From Nannobrachium achirus (taxonomy: Eukaryota; Chordata; Actinopteri; Myctophiformes; Myctophidae): a DNA stretch of 64,000 bases. Each line of letters starts with the position of its first letter. Positions within the stretch are counted from its first letter, which is position 1. Below the pieces are notes generated by a model. That model saw nothing but the letters and a program-made list of their open reading frames with translations, was not told the origin of the DNA and did no database searches. Location: NCBI GenBank assembly GCA_963921795.1, contig OY997641.1, forward strand, positions 23,288,033 through 23,352,032, read 5' to 3'. The translations under genes and the position numbers were made by a program. Shown here one piece after another: positions 22,811 through 33,991 of the stretch.

Positions 22811-23596
22811 CAATGACTAATTGTATTTTTCCGGTCCAATCCCAACTTGTATTCAACTATGCAACTTATCAACATTATAATATGATAATAATGTCTCTTC
22901 CTGCAGGTCCTCGTGCCACGCCCACCACCAGGAGCACAGAGTGGTCACTTTGTCCGGAGTGGCCACTCGCCACAGAGTAGCCAGACTCCGGACAGAGTGG
23001 CCACTCTGAGCGCCGAATCCTAGCCACTCGACCATCAGGGATGGACTGGTCACTGTGTCCGGAGTAGAGGTCTTCGGACCGGCCCCGAGCCGGGTAACGG
23101 GGCCATTTCTGAGCATTTACCGCGGTAGCGTACCAAGTTTAAAGTTTCACTTATTTCTTTGGCATTTTGATGGCTATTTTATAAACTGTTTTATAGGTCA
23201 ACAGGTGTCAGACGTGTCACTACTTGTGGCAGGCAAAGGGCACTGTTCACGGTGAAAAAGTGACCATATAAGAGATGGTGATTTCCTTGAGAAACTACAA
23301 CAGTTGTATTTAAACTGGAAGATCAGTCTTTAAAGGAATATTCCACTTTCAAAAAACTTTTGGTCATTTTATCTTCAAATCAGGCTTTTATGAACACCCT
23401 GAACAGTTTTTAATTTGCTTGATTCAATATTTAGTTATTTGATGTAAATGTTATCTGGCCCCCCGGTTATATAGATATATAGTTTTATACAGGTTTTAGC
23501 CTAAACAACCCCTGAAATTTCATGTTCTGTCTGTCTAATTCCAAACCATTTCAGATACAATACCAAAATGCCCTTTGTTGGCAATGGGGCGCTGTC

Positions 23597-23660
23597 TGGA
23601 ACGATACAGAAAAGATACCATGGCCCCATGCTAATCTTTTCTGTATTGTTTCAATTTTAG
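23597..23660. pseudogene. U6 snRNA-derived fragments, head to head
   Basis: TGGAACGATACAGAAAAGAT with TGGCCCC (23597-23627, +) resembles the U6 core. The next segment (23622-23660) read in reverse gives CTAAAATTGAAACAATACAG and AAGATTAGCATGG, again U6-like. Neither is a complete gene. Confidence 0.6.
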
Positions 23661-23870
23661 CATGGCACCATGCTAATCTTACAAAGAAGATTCGCTGATG
23701 AAGGCTTAACGCCGAAACGCGTCCGTTTGTTGCTGCTCTGCAGCTTACTATGCCGACCTTATGAAATAAAAAAAAAGTGCCTTAAAAGGACTGTTCCGTG
23801 AGTGCTGGTGTTCTCTTTGAGAAGAATTGTTGAAATTAATTGGAGTCGTGCGCGCACTTCTACTTTAACC

Positions 23871-23888
23871 ATGCTAATCTTCTCTGAC
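23871..23888 (-). pseudogene. Third U6-core fragment
   Basis: Read in reverse it is CAGAGAAGATTAGCATGG, identical to the U6 core. Only this short part remains. Confidence 0.5.
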
Positions 23889-24137
23889 CAATATTCGAAT
23901 TTAATTTCTGAGGAATGCTGACAGCCCTAGTAAGGCGTATTGTAGTAGAGAGAATCCCAAATCACTTCAGCCAGTGATTGAGTGTACGATTGACAGGGAG
24001 AGTAGACACTTCCCTTCACATAGAGCAACGTGATTGGTCAAGGAATACTGGGAACAGTTTGCCTAAATGTTACTAAAAAAATGTACTAAAAAAATTTTAC
24101 TAAAAAAAATTAAAAGAAATTCAATGACTAGCCGCCA

Positions 24138-24220
24138 GCCGTGCTGGGTCACATAGGTTCCACTCTGTATTTGACCGGAGGGGATTATGGAAAAAATAGC
24201 TATGCATTATTTGTGGTTAT
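24138..24220. repeat. Second copy of the 83-bp segment
   Basis: Direct repeat of 21056-21138, ending at the Helitron-like 5' end. Confidence 0.7.
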
Positions 24221-25320
24221 TAAGTGTGCCTGCCATGCAATGCAATGGCAAAACACTTATTGTAATCCGCCATACTTAAGTAAGTAAGTAAGTCATGTTC
24301 TTGCAAATTTCTGCACGTAATAACTGCCGCACAATTTACGGCACCCACGCAATATATACATCAAAACGTGCGGCTCGGCCGGGAATGGTGTGCTATTACT
24401 TTTCTTTCCGATCCGCGTTACCATGGCAACGTAATTCGTAAAAAACTACGCTCAAAAATCCCCATTGACTTTGAATGGGGGACTCCGGAAAAAAAAAAAA
24501 AAAAAAACTTTGTGGCCACATAACCATGCCATACTTTTGCCTAGCAACTTGATTTAAACTTTTAAAATGCACACACAACTTTGGTCTTTTTCCGGCCAAT
24601 AGGGATGAGCTGTAATTGATTAAGCCCCGCCCCCTCTGTATTCCTATTGGCTGGGTTTTAAACGGCCACTACTCCAGTTCACAGCATGGTACCGTCTTGA
24701 AACTTGGTGTCTGGACTTAAACGGCCAATAGGGACTTATTACTTAAGCCCCGCCCCCTCTTAAGCCCCGCCCCTATCTTCCTATTGGCTTAGCTTTAAAC
24801 AGCTTTATCTCCAGTTTGCAGCATGGTACCGTCTCGAAACTCGCTGTGTGTACTTACATGGCAAATAGGAACTATCTGTAAATGCTTAAGCCCCGTCCCC
24901 TCTGCCTTCCTATTGGCTGGGCTTTAAACAGCCATGTCTCCACTTCCCAACACGTTACTGGTCACAAACTCGGTGGGTGGTCCCACAGTCCCAACGGCTA
25001 ACCGCTAATGCTAATGCTAACAAATGCTAATGCTAACACATGCTAATGCTAACAAGTGCTAAAAATGCTAATGCTAACAAATGCTAATGTTAACAAATGC
25101 TAATGCTAACAAATGCCTAATGTTTAAAGGACAAAAACTATGATAATGCTAAAAAATGTTAATGTTAAAGCTAATGATAAAAATGCTGATGTAAAAAATT
25201 CTAATAATGATTTTAATGTTAATGCAAAATGCTAATGCTAACACCAACTGCTATACAAGGTTGCACACACTTGGCGAGCTGCAGGCACACTTAAAATTTC
25301 TTAGAAATTTTCTTTTCGGG
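24220..25320 (+). mobile_element. Helitron-like copy 4 with intact 5' end
   Basis: Starts TTAAGTGTGCCTGCC between A and T. It has repeated AAGCCCCGCCCCCTC and CCTATTGGCT blocks (CCAAT-like), a long GCTAATGCTAAC minisatellite (24998-25250), the inverted GCAGGCACACTTAA and the 3' hairpin. The terminal CTAG has become CGGG. Confidence 0.55.
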
Positions 25321-26371
25321 TAATAATAATAATAATAATCTTCCCGCAAATTTCGGCACGTAATAACTGCCGCACAATTCAGCCACCGCCACAATATATA
25401 CATCAAAACGTGCGGCTCGGCCGGGAATGGTGTGCTATTACTTTTCTTTCCGATCCACGTTACCATGGCGACGTAATTCGCAAAAAACAACGCCCCAAAA
25501 CCCCATTGACTTTGAATGGGGGAAATTTCAGCACGTAATAACTGCCGCACGATTTACGCCATCCCCGCAATATATATATCAAAATGTGCGGCTCGGCCGG
25601 GAATGGTGTGCTATTACTTTTCTTTCCGATCCGCGTTACCATGGCAACATAATTCGTAAAAAAATACACGCAAAAAACCCCATTGACTTTGAATGGGGGA
25701 CTCGAAAAGAAAAAAAAAAGAAACTTTGGCGCCACATAACTCTGCCATACTTTTGCCTAGCAACGTCATTTAAACTTTAAAACACTCACACGCCTTTGGA
25801 CTTTTTCCGGCCAATAGGGATGAGCTGTAATTGATTAAGCCCCGCCCCCTCTGTATTCCTATTGGCTGGGCTTTAAACAGCCATTACTCCAGTTCACAGC
25901 ATGGTACCGGCTTGAAACTTGGTGTGTGGACTTAAACGGCCAATAGGGACATATTACTTAAGCCCTGTCCCCTCTTAAGCCCCGCCCCTATCTTCCTATT
26001 GGCTGAGCTTTTAACAGCTCTATCTCCAGTTTGCAGCATGGTACCGACTCAAAACTCGCTGTGTGTACTTACATGGCCAACAGGAATTATCTGTAATTGC
26101 TTAAGCCCCGCCCCCTCTGCCTTCCTATTGGCTGGGCTTTAAACAGCCATGTCTCCACTTCCCATATTGATACTGGTTTCAAACTCGGTGGGTGGTCCCA
26201 CAGTCCCTACGGCTAATCGCTAATGCTAACATAAGCTAATGCTAATGTTAAAAAATCTAATAATGATGTTAATGCAAAAATGCTAATGCTAACACCAACT
26301 GCTATACAAGGTTGCACACACTTAGCGAGCTGCAGGCACACTTAAAATTTCGTAGAAATTTTCTTTTCTAG
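25321..26371 (+). mobile_element. Helitron-like copy 5, forming the right end of the nest
   Basis: A near-duplicate of copy 4 without the 5' end. It carries two of the GTAATAACTGCCGCAC segments, the GCTAATGCTAAC block and an intact hairpin plus CTAG, and is followed by T26372 of the host intron. Confidence 0.55.
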
Positions 26372-26406
26372 TATTTACTACTAGTCCTGTGCCTGGGGGT
26401 ACGCTT

Positions 26407-26429
26407 TTAGGGTTAGGGTTAGGGTTAGG
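26407..26429. repeat. Interstitial TTAGGG tract, unit b
   Basis: Three to four telomere-type hexamers. The corresponding tracts in later units are at 28767-28789, 31079-31099, 33389-33411 and 35700-35717, and unit a (about 4670) has none. Confidence 0.8.
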
Positions 26430-26760
26430 ATTGAATGTAGGTGTCTCAGTTAGTAAAGTAACCGAGACCGGTGTCACCACCAGAATAGTCACCATCGATG
26501 TCCAGTTGTGCAATACCTGTTGTATATGTCAGTCTGGCTGGCTCTCTTTTATGCTAATATATGGTGTTCCGTGTCCAGGCCAGTCAGTGATGTAATCTCC
26601 AAATTTGGGCACTGTAGTCATGTCAGTCAGTGATGTCAGTTGGGCATTGTTACCATGGTGGCAACACTGTTTATTTAGTATCAGTGATGTCAGCATGCAG
26701 AGAGACGGTCAGAAGGCGGAGACATTCAGTAAATTAAAGTTTTAATTAATGTGTTTACAG

Positions 26761-26823
26761 CCTTGAAGAATGCTGTGTCAGCCCAGGAGAAGGATGTTTC
26801 ATCCCTTAAGACACAGAACTCAG
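26761..26823 (+). CDS. Array gene exon A, unit c
   Basis: Acceptor GTTTACAG and donor GTGAATTC. Encodes the 21-residue module. Distinguished from B exons by silent GTT and CTT codons. Confidence 0.6.
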
Positions 26824-26950
26824 GTGAATTCATGAAGTTTTGCTGAAAATAACGTATATCCAGTCGGTTTGACATGTGACCTCTCTCTATTTATATTTAC
26901 TACATGTATTATTTAAATGAATGTAAAAGTTTTAATTCATGTCTTTATAG

Positions 26951-27013
26951 CCTTGAAGAATGCTGTATCAGCCCAGGAGAAGGATGTGTCATCCCTGAAG
27001 ACACAGAACTCAG
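26951..27013 (+). CDS. Array gene exon B, unit c
   Basis: Acceptor CTTTATAG and donor GTGAATTC. Same protein module, with silent GTA for GTG. It follows the A exon after a 127-nt intron. Confidence 0.6.
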
Positions 27014-28364
27014 GTGAATTCATAACGTTGTGTTGGGAATAATGTATCCAGTCTGTTTGATACATGTATTATTTAAGCTTCTGCTGAATCTAAAAAAAAG
27101 GAGATTTTTTTTTTATTTTGATTTTGATGATGTCATTGTGGGAATGCGCAATAAGCCAATTCATTTACTGAACTTACTGTACTTCCTTGCAATAAACTAG
27201 GAAGTGACTACACGGAATTGTGTATTATATATGTTACAGTTAGTTTGAGTAACTCAGATTAGACTGAATAAGCTGTCAAAGTAAAGAGCAAAGTTTTTTT
27301 TTACAATACACCCCCCAGTTATTAAAATATAAGCCTCTACCAAATGGTAGACATGTCGTTAATGTTAAAGGTGCATTTAATAGGATAAAATGTTTAACTG
27401 ATAGCTATAAAAATGAAACTTCTCCAGTTGATTACTTACATTAAAACAAACAAAAAATGTATTACAAGTTTTCTGAAACTTTATTTTTAAATATGCAAAT
27501 TATGCATTATATGTGCAAAAATGCAGAATCTTCATGTATTTTGGGGACATATATCTGAAGATTGGATAATGGCAAATTCAAAAATATTTGAACATTTACA
27601 TTTACATTTTCTTGACATAATTAGTGACAAAACAAATATCAGATGATGAAATTTAGATAATATGTTGAACTTTGATAATTAGGGTTGAATAGGTGAACAG
27701 GTGTATGTTGATTGGACACTACTCTTTTACCACTGACAGACATCTCAACCGTTTCGTAGAGCATATTTTTTAAACAAGAAAAAAATCTTACTTTTAGAAC
27801 TATATTTCAGCGTATATTATAATGACAAAACATTCAATGTATCATAATAACAACAATGAATGTGTAGAAGTTGTATAATTATTCATAGTAAATAGTATGT
27901 TTTTAATACTTTAGTTTTACTTGCACTACCTTTACCATCAACGGACACACCTACCGTTTGGTAAAGCATGTTTTCAAAAAAATATTTGACCATTATTAGA
28001 TTTATTTTTTATTGCATTTTGTTGCATGTTCAGTAGCATCTCTAAGATGTCAGGAGTGTTTTTCTTGTGTCAGATTTCCTCTGTGTCACATGACTTGGAA
28101 AGCATGGTGTGTGAAGTCACTGCACCCTCAGGTGATTAGTATTGGCCATCAAACACCTCAACCAAATGGTAGAGATGGCTGAATGAGGTTGAGTTAATTT
28201 CAGCATTATTTTCAATGAGAAATATGGACTTAAAATGTGCTCTACCATTTGGTTGAGCAAACCAATGTTTCTGATGAGAATTACATTTCTTGACCTCCGC
28301 TCTACAAATCTAAAATATACATACGTAATTAAATGAATGTAAAACTTCCAATGCAACGCACTAA

Positions 28365-28569
28365 CATTCAACTGTCCAGAGTGTGTGCTACTGTAGGTCA
28401 GCTAACATTCAACTGTCCAGAGTGTGTGCTACTGTAGGTCAGCTAACATTCAACTGTCCAGAGTGTGTGCTACTGTAGGTCAGCTAACATTCAACTGTCC
28501 AGAGTGTGTGCTACTGTAGGTCAGCTAACATTCAACTGTCCAGAGTGTGTGCTACTGTAGGTCAGCTAA
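28365..28569. repeat. 41-bp minisatellite, unit c (5 copies)
   Basis: Five direct copies ending before CAATGCAGG. The other intact units have four. Confidence 0.9.
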
Positions 28570-29116
28570 CAATGCAGGTCAACAGAGCCTTCCACACCTG
28601 TATTCAACCGTGTCAATCACTGCGTCAGACGTCAGTGCATCTGTGTTCATCATACTCTCATCACAGATGGTTCTGCTAAGAATAACATTATGTGTATCCA
28701 GTCTGTTTGACATGTGACCTCTATCTATTTATATTTACTACTAGTCCTGTGCCTGGGGGTACGCTTTTAGGGTTAGGGTTAGGGTTAGGATTGAATGTAG
28801 GTGTCTCAGTAAAGTAACCGAGACCGGTGTCACCACCAGAATAGTCACCATCGATGTCCAGTTGTGCAATACCTGTTGTATATGTCAGTCTGGCTGGCTC
28901 TCTTTTATGCTCATATATGGTGTTCCGTGTCCAGGCCAGTCAGTGATGTAATCTCCAAATTTGGGCACTGTAGTCATGTCAGTCAGTGATGTCAGTTGGG
29001 CATTGTTACCATGGTGGCAACACTGTTTATTTAGTATCAGTGATGTCAGCATGCAGAGAGACGGTCAGAAGGCGGAGACATTCAGTAAATTAAAGTTTTA
29101 ATTAATGTGTTTACAG

Positions 29117-29179
29117 CCTTGAAGAATGCTGTGTCAGCCCAGGAGAAGGATGTTTCATCCCTTAAGACACAGAACTCAG
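29117..29179 (+). CDS. Array gene exon A, unit d
   Basis: Same sequence and splice signals as exon A of unit c. Confidence 0.6.
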
Positions 29180-29306
29180 GTGAATTCATGAAGTTTTGCT
29201 GAAAATAACGTATATCCAGTCGGTTTGACATGTGACCTCTCTCTATTTATATTTACTACATGTATTATTTAAATGAATGTAAAAGTTTTAATTCATGTCT
29301 TTATAG

Positions 29307-29369
29307 CCTTGAAGAATGCTGTATCAGCCCAGGAGAAGGATGTGTCATCCCTGAAGACACAGAACTCAG
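29307..29369 (+). CDS. Array gene exon B, unit d
   Basis: Same sequence and splice signals as exon B of unit c. Confidence 0.6.
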
Positions 29370-30716
29370 GTGAATTCATAACGTTGTGTTGGGAATAATG
29401 TATCCAGTCTGTTTGATACATGTATTATTTAAACTTCTGCTGAATCTAAAAAAAAGGAGATTTTTTTTTATTTTGATTTTGATGATGTCATTGTGGGAAT
29501 GCGCAATAAGCCAATTCATTTACTGAACTTACTGTACTTCCTTGCAATAAACTAGGAAGTGACTACACGGAATTGTGTATTATATATGTTACAGTTAGTT
29601 TGAGTAACTCAGATTAGACTGAATAAGCTGTCAAAGTAAAGAGCAAAGTTTTTTTTTACAATACACCCCCCAGTTATTAAAATATAAGCCTCTACCAAAT
29701 GGTAGACATGTCGTTAATGTTAAAGGTGCATTTAATAGGATAAAATGTTTAACTGATAGCTATAAAAATGAAACTTCTCCAGTTGATTACTTACATTAAA
29801 ACAAACAAAAAATGTATTACACGTTTTCTGAAACTTTATTTTTAAATATGCAAATTATGCATTATATGTGCAAAAATGCAGAATCTTCATGTATTTTGGG
29901 GACATATATCTGAAGATTGGATAATGGCAAATTCAAAAATATTTGAACATTTACATTTACATTTTCTTGACATAATTAGTGACAAAACAAATATCAGATG
30001 ATGAAATTTAGATAATATGTTGAACTTTGATAATTAGGGTTGAATAGGTGAACAGGTGTATGTTGATTGGACACTACTCTTTTACCACTGACAGACATCT
30101 CAACCGTTTCGTAGAGCATATTTTTTAAACAAGAAAAAAATCTTACTTTTAGAACTATATTTCAGCGTATATTATAATGACAAAACATTCAACGTATCAT
30201 AATAACAACAATGAATGTGTAGAAGTTGTAATTATTCATAGTAAATAGTATGTTTTTAATACTTTAGTTTTACTTGCACTACCTTTACCATCAACGGACA
30301 CACCTACCGTTTGGTAAAGCATGTTTTCAAAAAAATATTTGACCATTATTAGATTTATTTTTATTGCATTTTGTTGCATGTTCAGTAGCATCTCTAAGAT
30401 GTCAGGAGTGTTTTTCTTGTGTCAGATTTCCTCTGTGTCACATGACTTGGAAAGCATGGTGTGTGAAGTCACTGCACCCTCAGGTGATTAGTATTGGCCA
30501 TCAAACACCTCAACCAAATGGTAGAGATGGCTGAATGAGGTTGAGTTAATTTCAGCATTATTTTCAATGAGAAATATGGACTTAAAATGTGCTCTACCAT
30601 TTGGTTGAGCAAACCAATGTTTCTGATGAGAATTACATTTCTTGACCTCCGCTCTACAAATCTAAAATATACATACGTAATTAAATGAATGTAAAACTTC
30701 CAATGCAACGCACTAA

Positions 30717-30880
30717 CATTCAACTGTCCAGAGTGTGTGCTACTGTAGGTCAGCTAACATTCAACTGTCCAGAGTGTGTGCTACTGTAGGTCAGCTAACA
30801 TTCAACTGTCCAGAGTGTGTGCTACTGTAGGTCAGCTAACATTCAACTGTCCACAGTGTGTGCTACTGTAGGTCAGCTAA
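30717..30880. repeat. 41-bp minisatellite, unit d (4 copies)
   Basis: Four copies, the last with CCACAG. Confidence 0.9.
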
Positions 30881-31427
30881 CAATGCAGGTCAACAGAGCC
30901 TTCCACACCTGTATTCAACCGTGTCAATCACTGCGTCAGACGTCAGTGCATCTGTGTTCATCATACTCTCATCACAGATGGTTCTGCTAAGAATAACATT
31001 ATGTGTATCCAGTCTGTTTGACATGTGACCTCTATCTATTTATATTTACTACTAGTCCTGTGCCTGGGGGTGTGCGATTAGGGTTAGGGTTAGGGTTAGA
31101 ATTGAATGTAGGTGTCTCAGTTAGTAAAGTAACCGAGACCGGTGTCACCACTAGAATAGTCACCATCGATGTCCAGTTGTGCAATACCTGTTGTATATGT
31201 CAGTCTGGCTGGCTCTCTTTTATGCTCATATATGGTGTTCCGTGTCCAGGCCAGTCAGTGATGTAATCTCCAAATTTGGGCACTGTAGTCATGTCAGTCA
31301 GTGATGTCAGTTGGGCATTGTTACCATGGTGGCAACACTGTTTAGTATCAGTGATGTCAGCATGCAGAGAGACGGTCAGAAGGCGGAGACATTCAGTAAA
31401 TTAAAGTTTTAATTAATGTGTTTACAG

Positions 31428-31490
31428 CCTTGAAGAATGCTGTGTCAGCCCAGGAGAAGGATGTTTCATCCCTTAAGACACAGAACTCAG
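31428..31490 (+). CDS. Array gene exon A, unit e
   Basis: Same sequence and splice signals as exon A of unit c. Confidence 0.6.
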
Positions 31491-31617
31491 GTGAATTCAT
31501 GAAGTTTTGCTGAAAATAACGTATATCCAGTCGGTTTGACATGTGACCTCTCTCTATTTATATTTACTACATGTGTTATTTAAATTAATGTAAAAGTTTT
31601 AATTCATGTCTTTATAG

Positions 31618-31680
31618 CCTTGAAGAATGCTGTATCAGCCCAGGAGAAGGATGTGTCATCCCTGAAGACACAGAACTCAG
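31618..31680 (+). CDS. Array gene exon B, unit e
   Basis: Same sequence as exon B of unit c. The short intron before it shares small changes (ATGTGTTATT, AAATTAATG) with unit f. Confidence 0.6.
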
Positions 31681-33027
31681 GTGAATTCATAACGTTGTGT
31701 TGGGAATAATGTATCCAGTCTGTTTGATACATGTATTATTTAAACTTCTGCTGAATCTAAAAAAAAGGAGATTTTTTTTTATTTTGATTTTGATGATGTC
31801 ATTGTGGGAATGCGCAATAAGCCAATTCATTTACTGAACTTACTGTACTTCCTTGCAATAAACTAGGAAGTGACTACACGGAATTGTGTATTATATATGT
31901 TACAGTTAGTTTGAGTAACTCAGATTAGACTGAATAAGATGTCAAAGTAAAGAGCAAAGTTTTTTTTTACAATACACCCCCCAGTTATTAAAATATACGC
32001 CTCTACCAAATGGTAGACATGTCGTTAATGTTAAAGGTGCATTTAATAGGATAAAATGTTTAACTGATAGCTATAAAAATGAAACTTCTCCAGTTGATTA
32101 CTTACATTAAAACAAACAAAAAATGTATTACAAGTTTTCTGAAACTTTATTTTTAAATATGCAAATTATGCATTATATGTGCAAAAATGCAGAATCTTCA
32201 TGTATTTTGGGGACATATATCTGAAGATTGGATAATGGCAAATTCAAAAATATTTGAACATTTACATTTACATTTTCTTGACATAATTAGTGACAAAACA
32301 AATATCAGATGATGAAATTTAGATAATATGTTGAACTTTGATAATTAGGGTTGAATAGGTGAACAGGTGTATGTTGATTGGACACTACTCTTTTACCACT
32401 GACAGACATCTCAACCGTTTCGTAGAGCATATTTTTTAAACAAGAAAAAAATCTTACTTTTAGAACTATATTTCAGCGTATATTATAATGACAAAACATT
32501 CAACGTATCATAATAACAACAATGAATGTGTAGAAGTTGTAATTATTCATAGTAAATAGTATGTTTTTAATACTTTAGTTTTACTTGCACTACCTTTACC
32601 ATCAACGGACACACCTACCGTTTGGTAAAGCATGTTTTCAAAAAAATATTTGACCATTATTAGATTTATTTTTATTGCATTTTGTTGCATGTTCAGTAGC
32701 ATCTCTAAGATGTCAGGAGTGTTTTTCTTGTGTCAGATTTCCTCTGTGTCACATGACTTGGAAAGCATGGTGTGTGAAGTCACTGCACCCTCAGGTGATT
32801 AGTATTGGCCATCAAACACCTCAACCAAATGGTAGAGATGGCTGAATGAGGTTGAGTTAATTTCAGCATTATTTTCAATGAGAAATATGGACTTAAAATG
32901 TGCTCTACCATTTGGTTGAGCAAACCAATGTTTCTGATGAGAATTACATTTCTTGACCTCCGCTCTACAAATCTAAAATATACATACGTAATTAAATGAA
33001 TGTAAAACTTCCAATGCAACGCACTAA

Positions 33028-33191
33028 CATTCAACTGTCCAGAGTGTGTGCTACTGTAGGTCAGCTAACATTCAACTGTCCAGAGTGTGTGCTACTGTAG
33101 GTCAGCTAACATTCAACTGTCCAGAGTGTGTGCTACTGTAGGTCAGCTAACATTCAACTGTCCACAGTGTGTGCTACTGTAGGTCAGCTAA
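33028..33191. repeat. 41-bp minisatellite, unit e (4 copies)
   Basis: Same layout as in unit d, offset 2311 bp. Confidence 0.9.
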
Positions 33192-33738
33192 CAATGCAGG
33201 TCAACAGAGCCTTCCACACCTGTATTCAACCGTGTCAATCACTGCGTCAGACGTCAGTGCATCTGTGTTCATCATACTCTCATCACAGATGGTTCTGCTA
33301 AGAATAACATTATGTGTATCCAGTCTGTTTGACATGTGACCTCTATCTATTTATATTTACTACTAGTCCTGTGCCTGGGGGTGTGCGATTAGGGTTAGGG
33401 TTAGGGTTAGAATTGAATGTAGGTGTCTCAGTTAGTAAAGTAACCGAGACCGGTGTCACCACTAGAATAGTCACCATCGATGTCCAGTTGTGCAATACCT
33501 GTTGTATATGTCAGTCTGGCTGGCTCTCTTTTATGCTCATATATGGTGTTCCGTGTCCAGGCCAGTCAGTGATGTAATCTCCAAATTTGGGCACTGTAGT
33601 CATGTCAGTCAGTGATGTCAGTTGGGCATTGTTACCATGGTGGCAACACTGTTTAGTATCAGTGATGTCAGCATGCAGAGAGACGGTCAGAAGGCGGAGA
33701 CATTCAGTAAATTAAAGTTTTAATTAATGTGTTTACAG

Positions 33739-33801
33739 CCTTGAAGAATGCTGTGTCAGCCCAGGAGAAGGATGTTTCATCCCTTAAGACACAGAACTCA
33801 G
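33739..33801 (+). CDS. Array gene exon A, unit f
   Basis: Same sequence and splice signals as exon A of unit c. Confidence 0.6.
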
Positions 33802-33928
33802 GTGAATTCATGAAGTTTTGCTGAAAATAACGTATATCCAGTCGGTTTGACATGTGACCTCTCTCTATTTATATTTACTACATGTGTTATTTAAATTAAT
33901 GTAAAAGTTTTAATTCATGTCTTTATAG

Positions 33929-33991
33929 CCTTGAAGAATGCTGTATCAGCCCAGGAGAAGGATGTGTCATCCCTGAAGACACAGAACTCAG
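33929..33991 (+). CDS. Array gene exon B, unit f
   Basis: Same sequence and splice signals as exon B of unit c. Confidence 0.6.

Larger units (their letters stand above)
22561..24137. other. No supported gene; minisatellites, GC-rich repeats and U6 fragments
   Basis: After the minisatellite come GC-rich repeats of GAGTGGCCACTC type (about 22920-23060), then low-complexity intergenic DNA, U6-derived fragments (23597-23888) and AT-rich sequence. The open frames at 22853-23116 and 23055-23255 have no domain. Confidence 0.4.
9665..26371 (+). mobile_element. 16.7-kb nest of Helitron-like elements in an array intron
   Basis: The empty site is readable in later units (for example 35661-35668): CTATCTATTTA joins TATTTACTAC. 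Here the block sits exactly between that A and T, with no target duplication. The left end is TTAAGTGTGCCTGC. The right end has a palindrome (AAATTTCGTAGAAATTT), then TTTTCTAG. A 3' hairpin before CTRR plus A-T insertion is the Helitron signature. The 5' end is not the canonical TC, and the 5' GTGTGCCTGC recurs inverted just inside the 3' hairpin, as in Helentron/HINE-type elements. No Rep/helicase is seen, so these copies are non-autonomous. Alternative: a TTAA-specific cut-and-paste element. Confidence 0.6.
26761..29116 (+). repeat. Array unit c (2356 bp)
   Basis: Measured exon A to exon A. It is longer than the next units by 45 bp, mainly because the 41-bp minisatellite has five copies. 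Confidence 0.9.
29117..31427 (+). repeat. Array unit d (2311 bp)
   Basis: Near-identical to its neighbours. It contains a four-copy 41-bp minisatellite at 30717-30880. Confidence 0.9.
31428..33738 (+). repeat. Array unit e (2311 bp)
   Basis: Shares private changes with unit f (for example GAATAAGATGTC and ATATACGCC), so e and f are the most recent duplicates. Confidence 0.9.

Noticed and set aside
9665..26371. Reading the TTAAGTGTGCCTGC ends as a TTAA-specific piggyBac/Kolobok-type transposon
   Set aside because: The inverted 3' motif is followed by a hairpin and CTAG before the host sequence resumes, and the empty site shows A-T insertion with no TTAA duplication. Kept as the alternative.
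28365..28569. Regular direct repeats that might suggest a CRISPR-like array
   Set aside because: The 41-bp units are contiguous without spacers, and the genome is eukaryotic.
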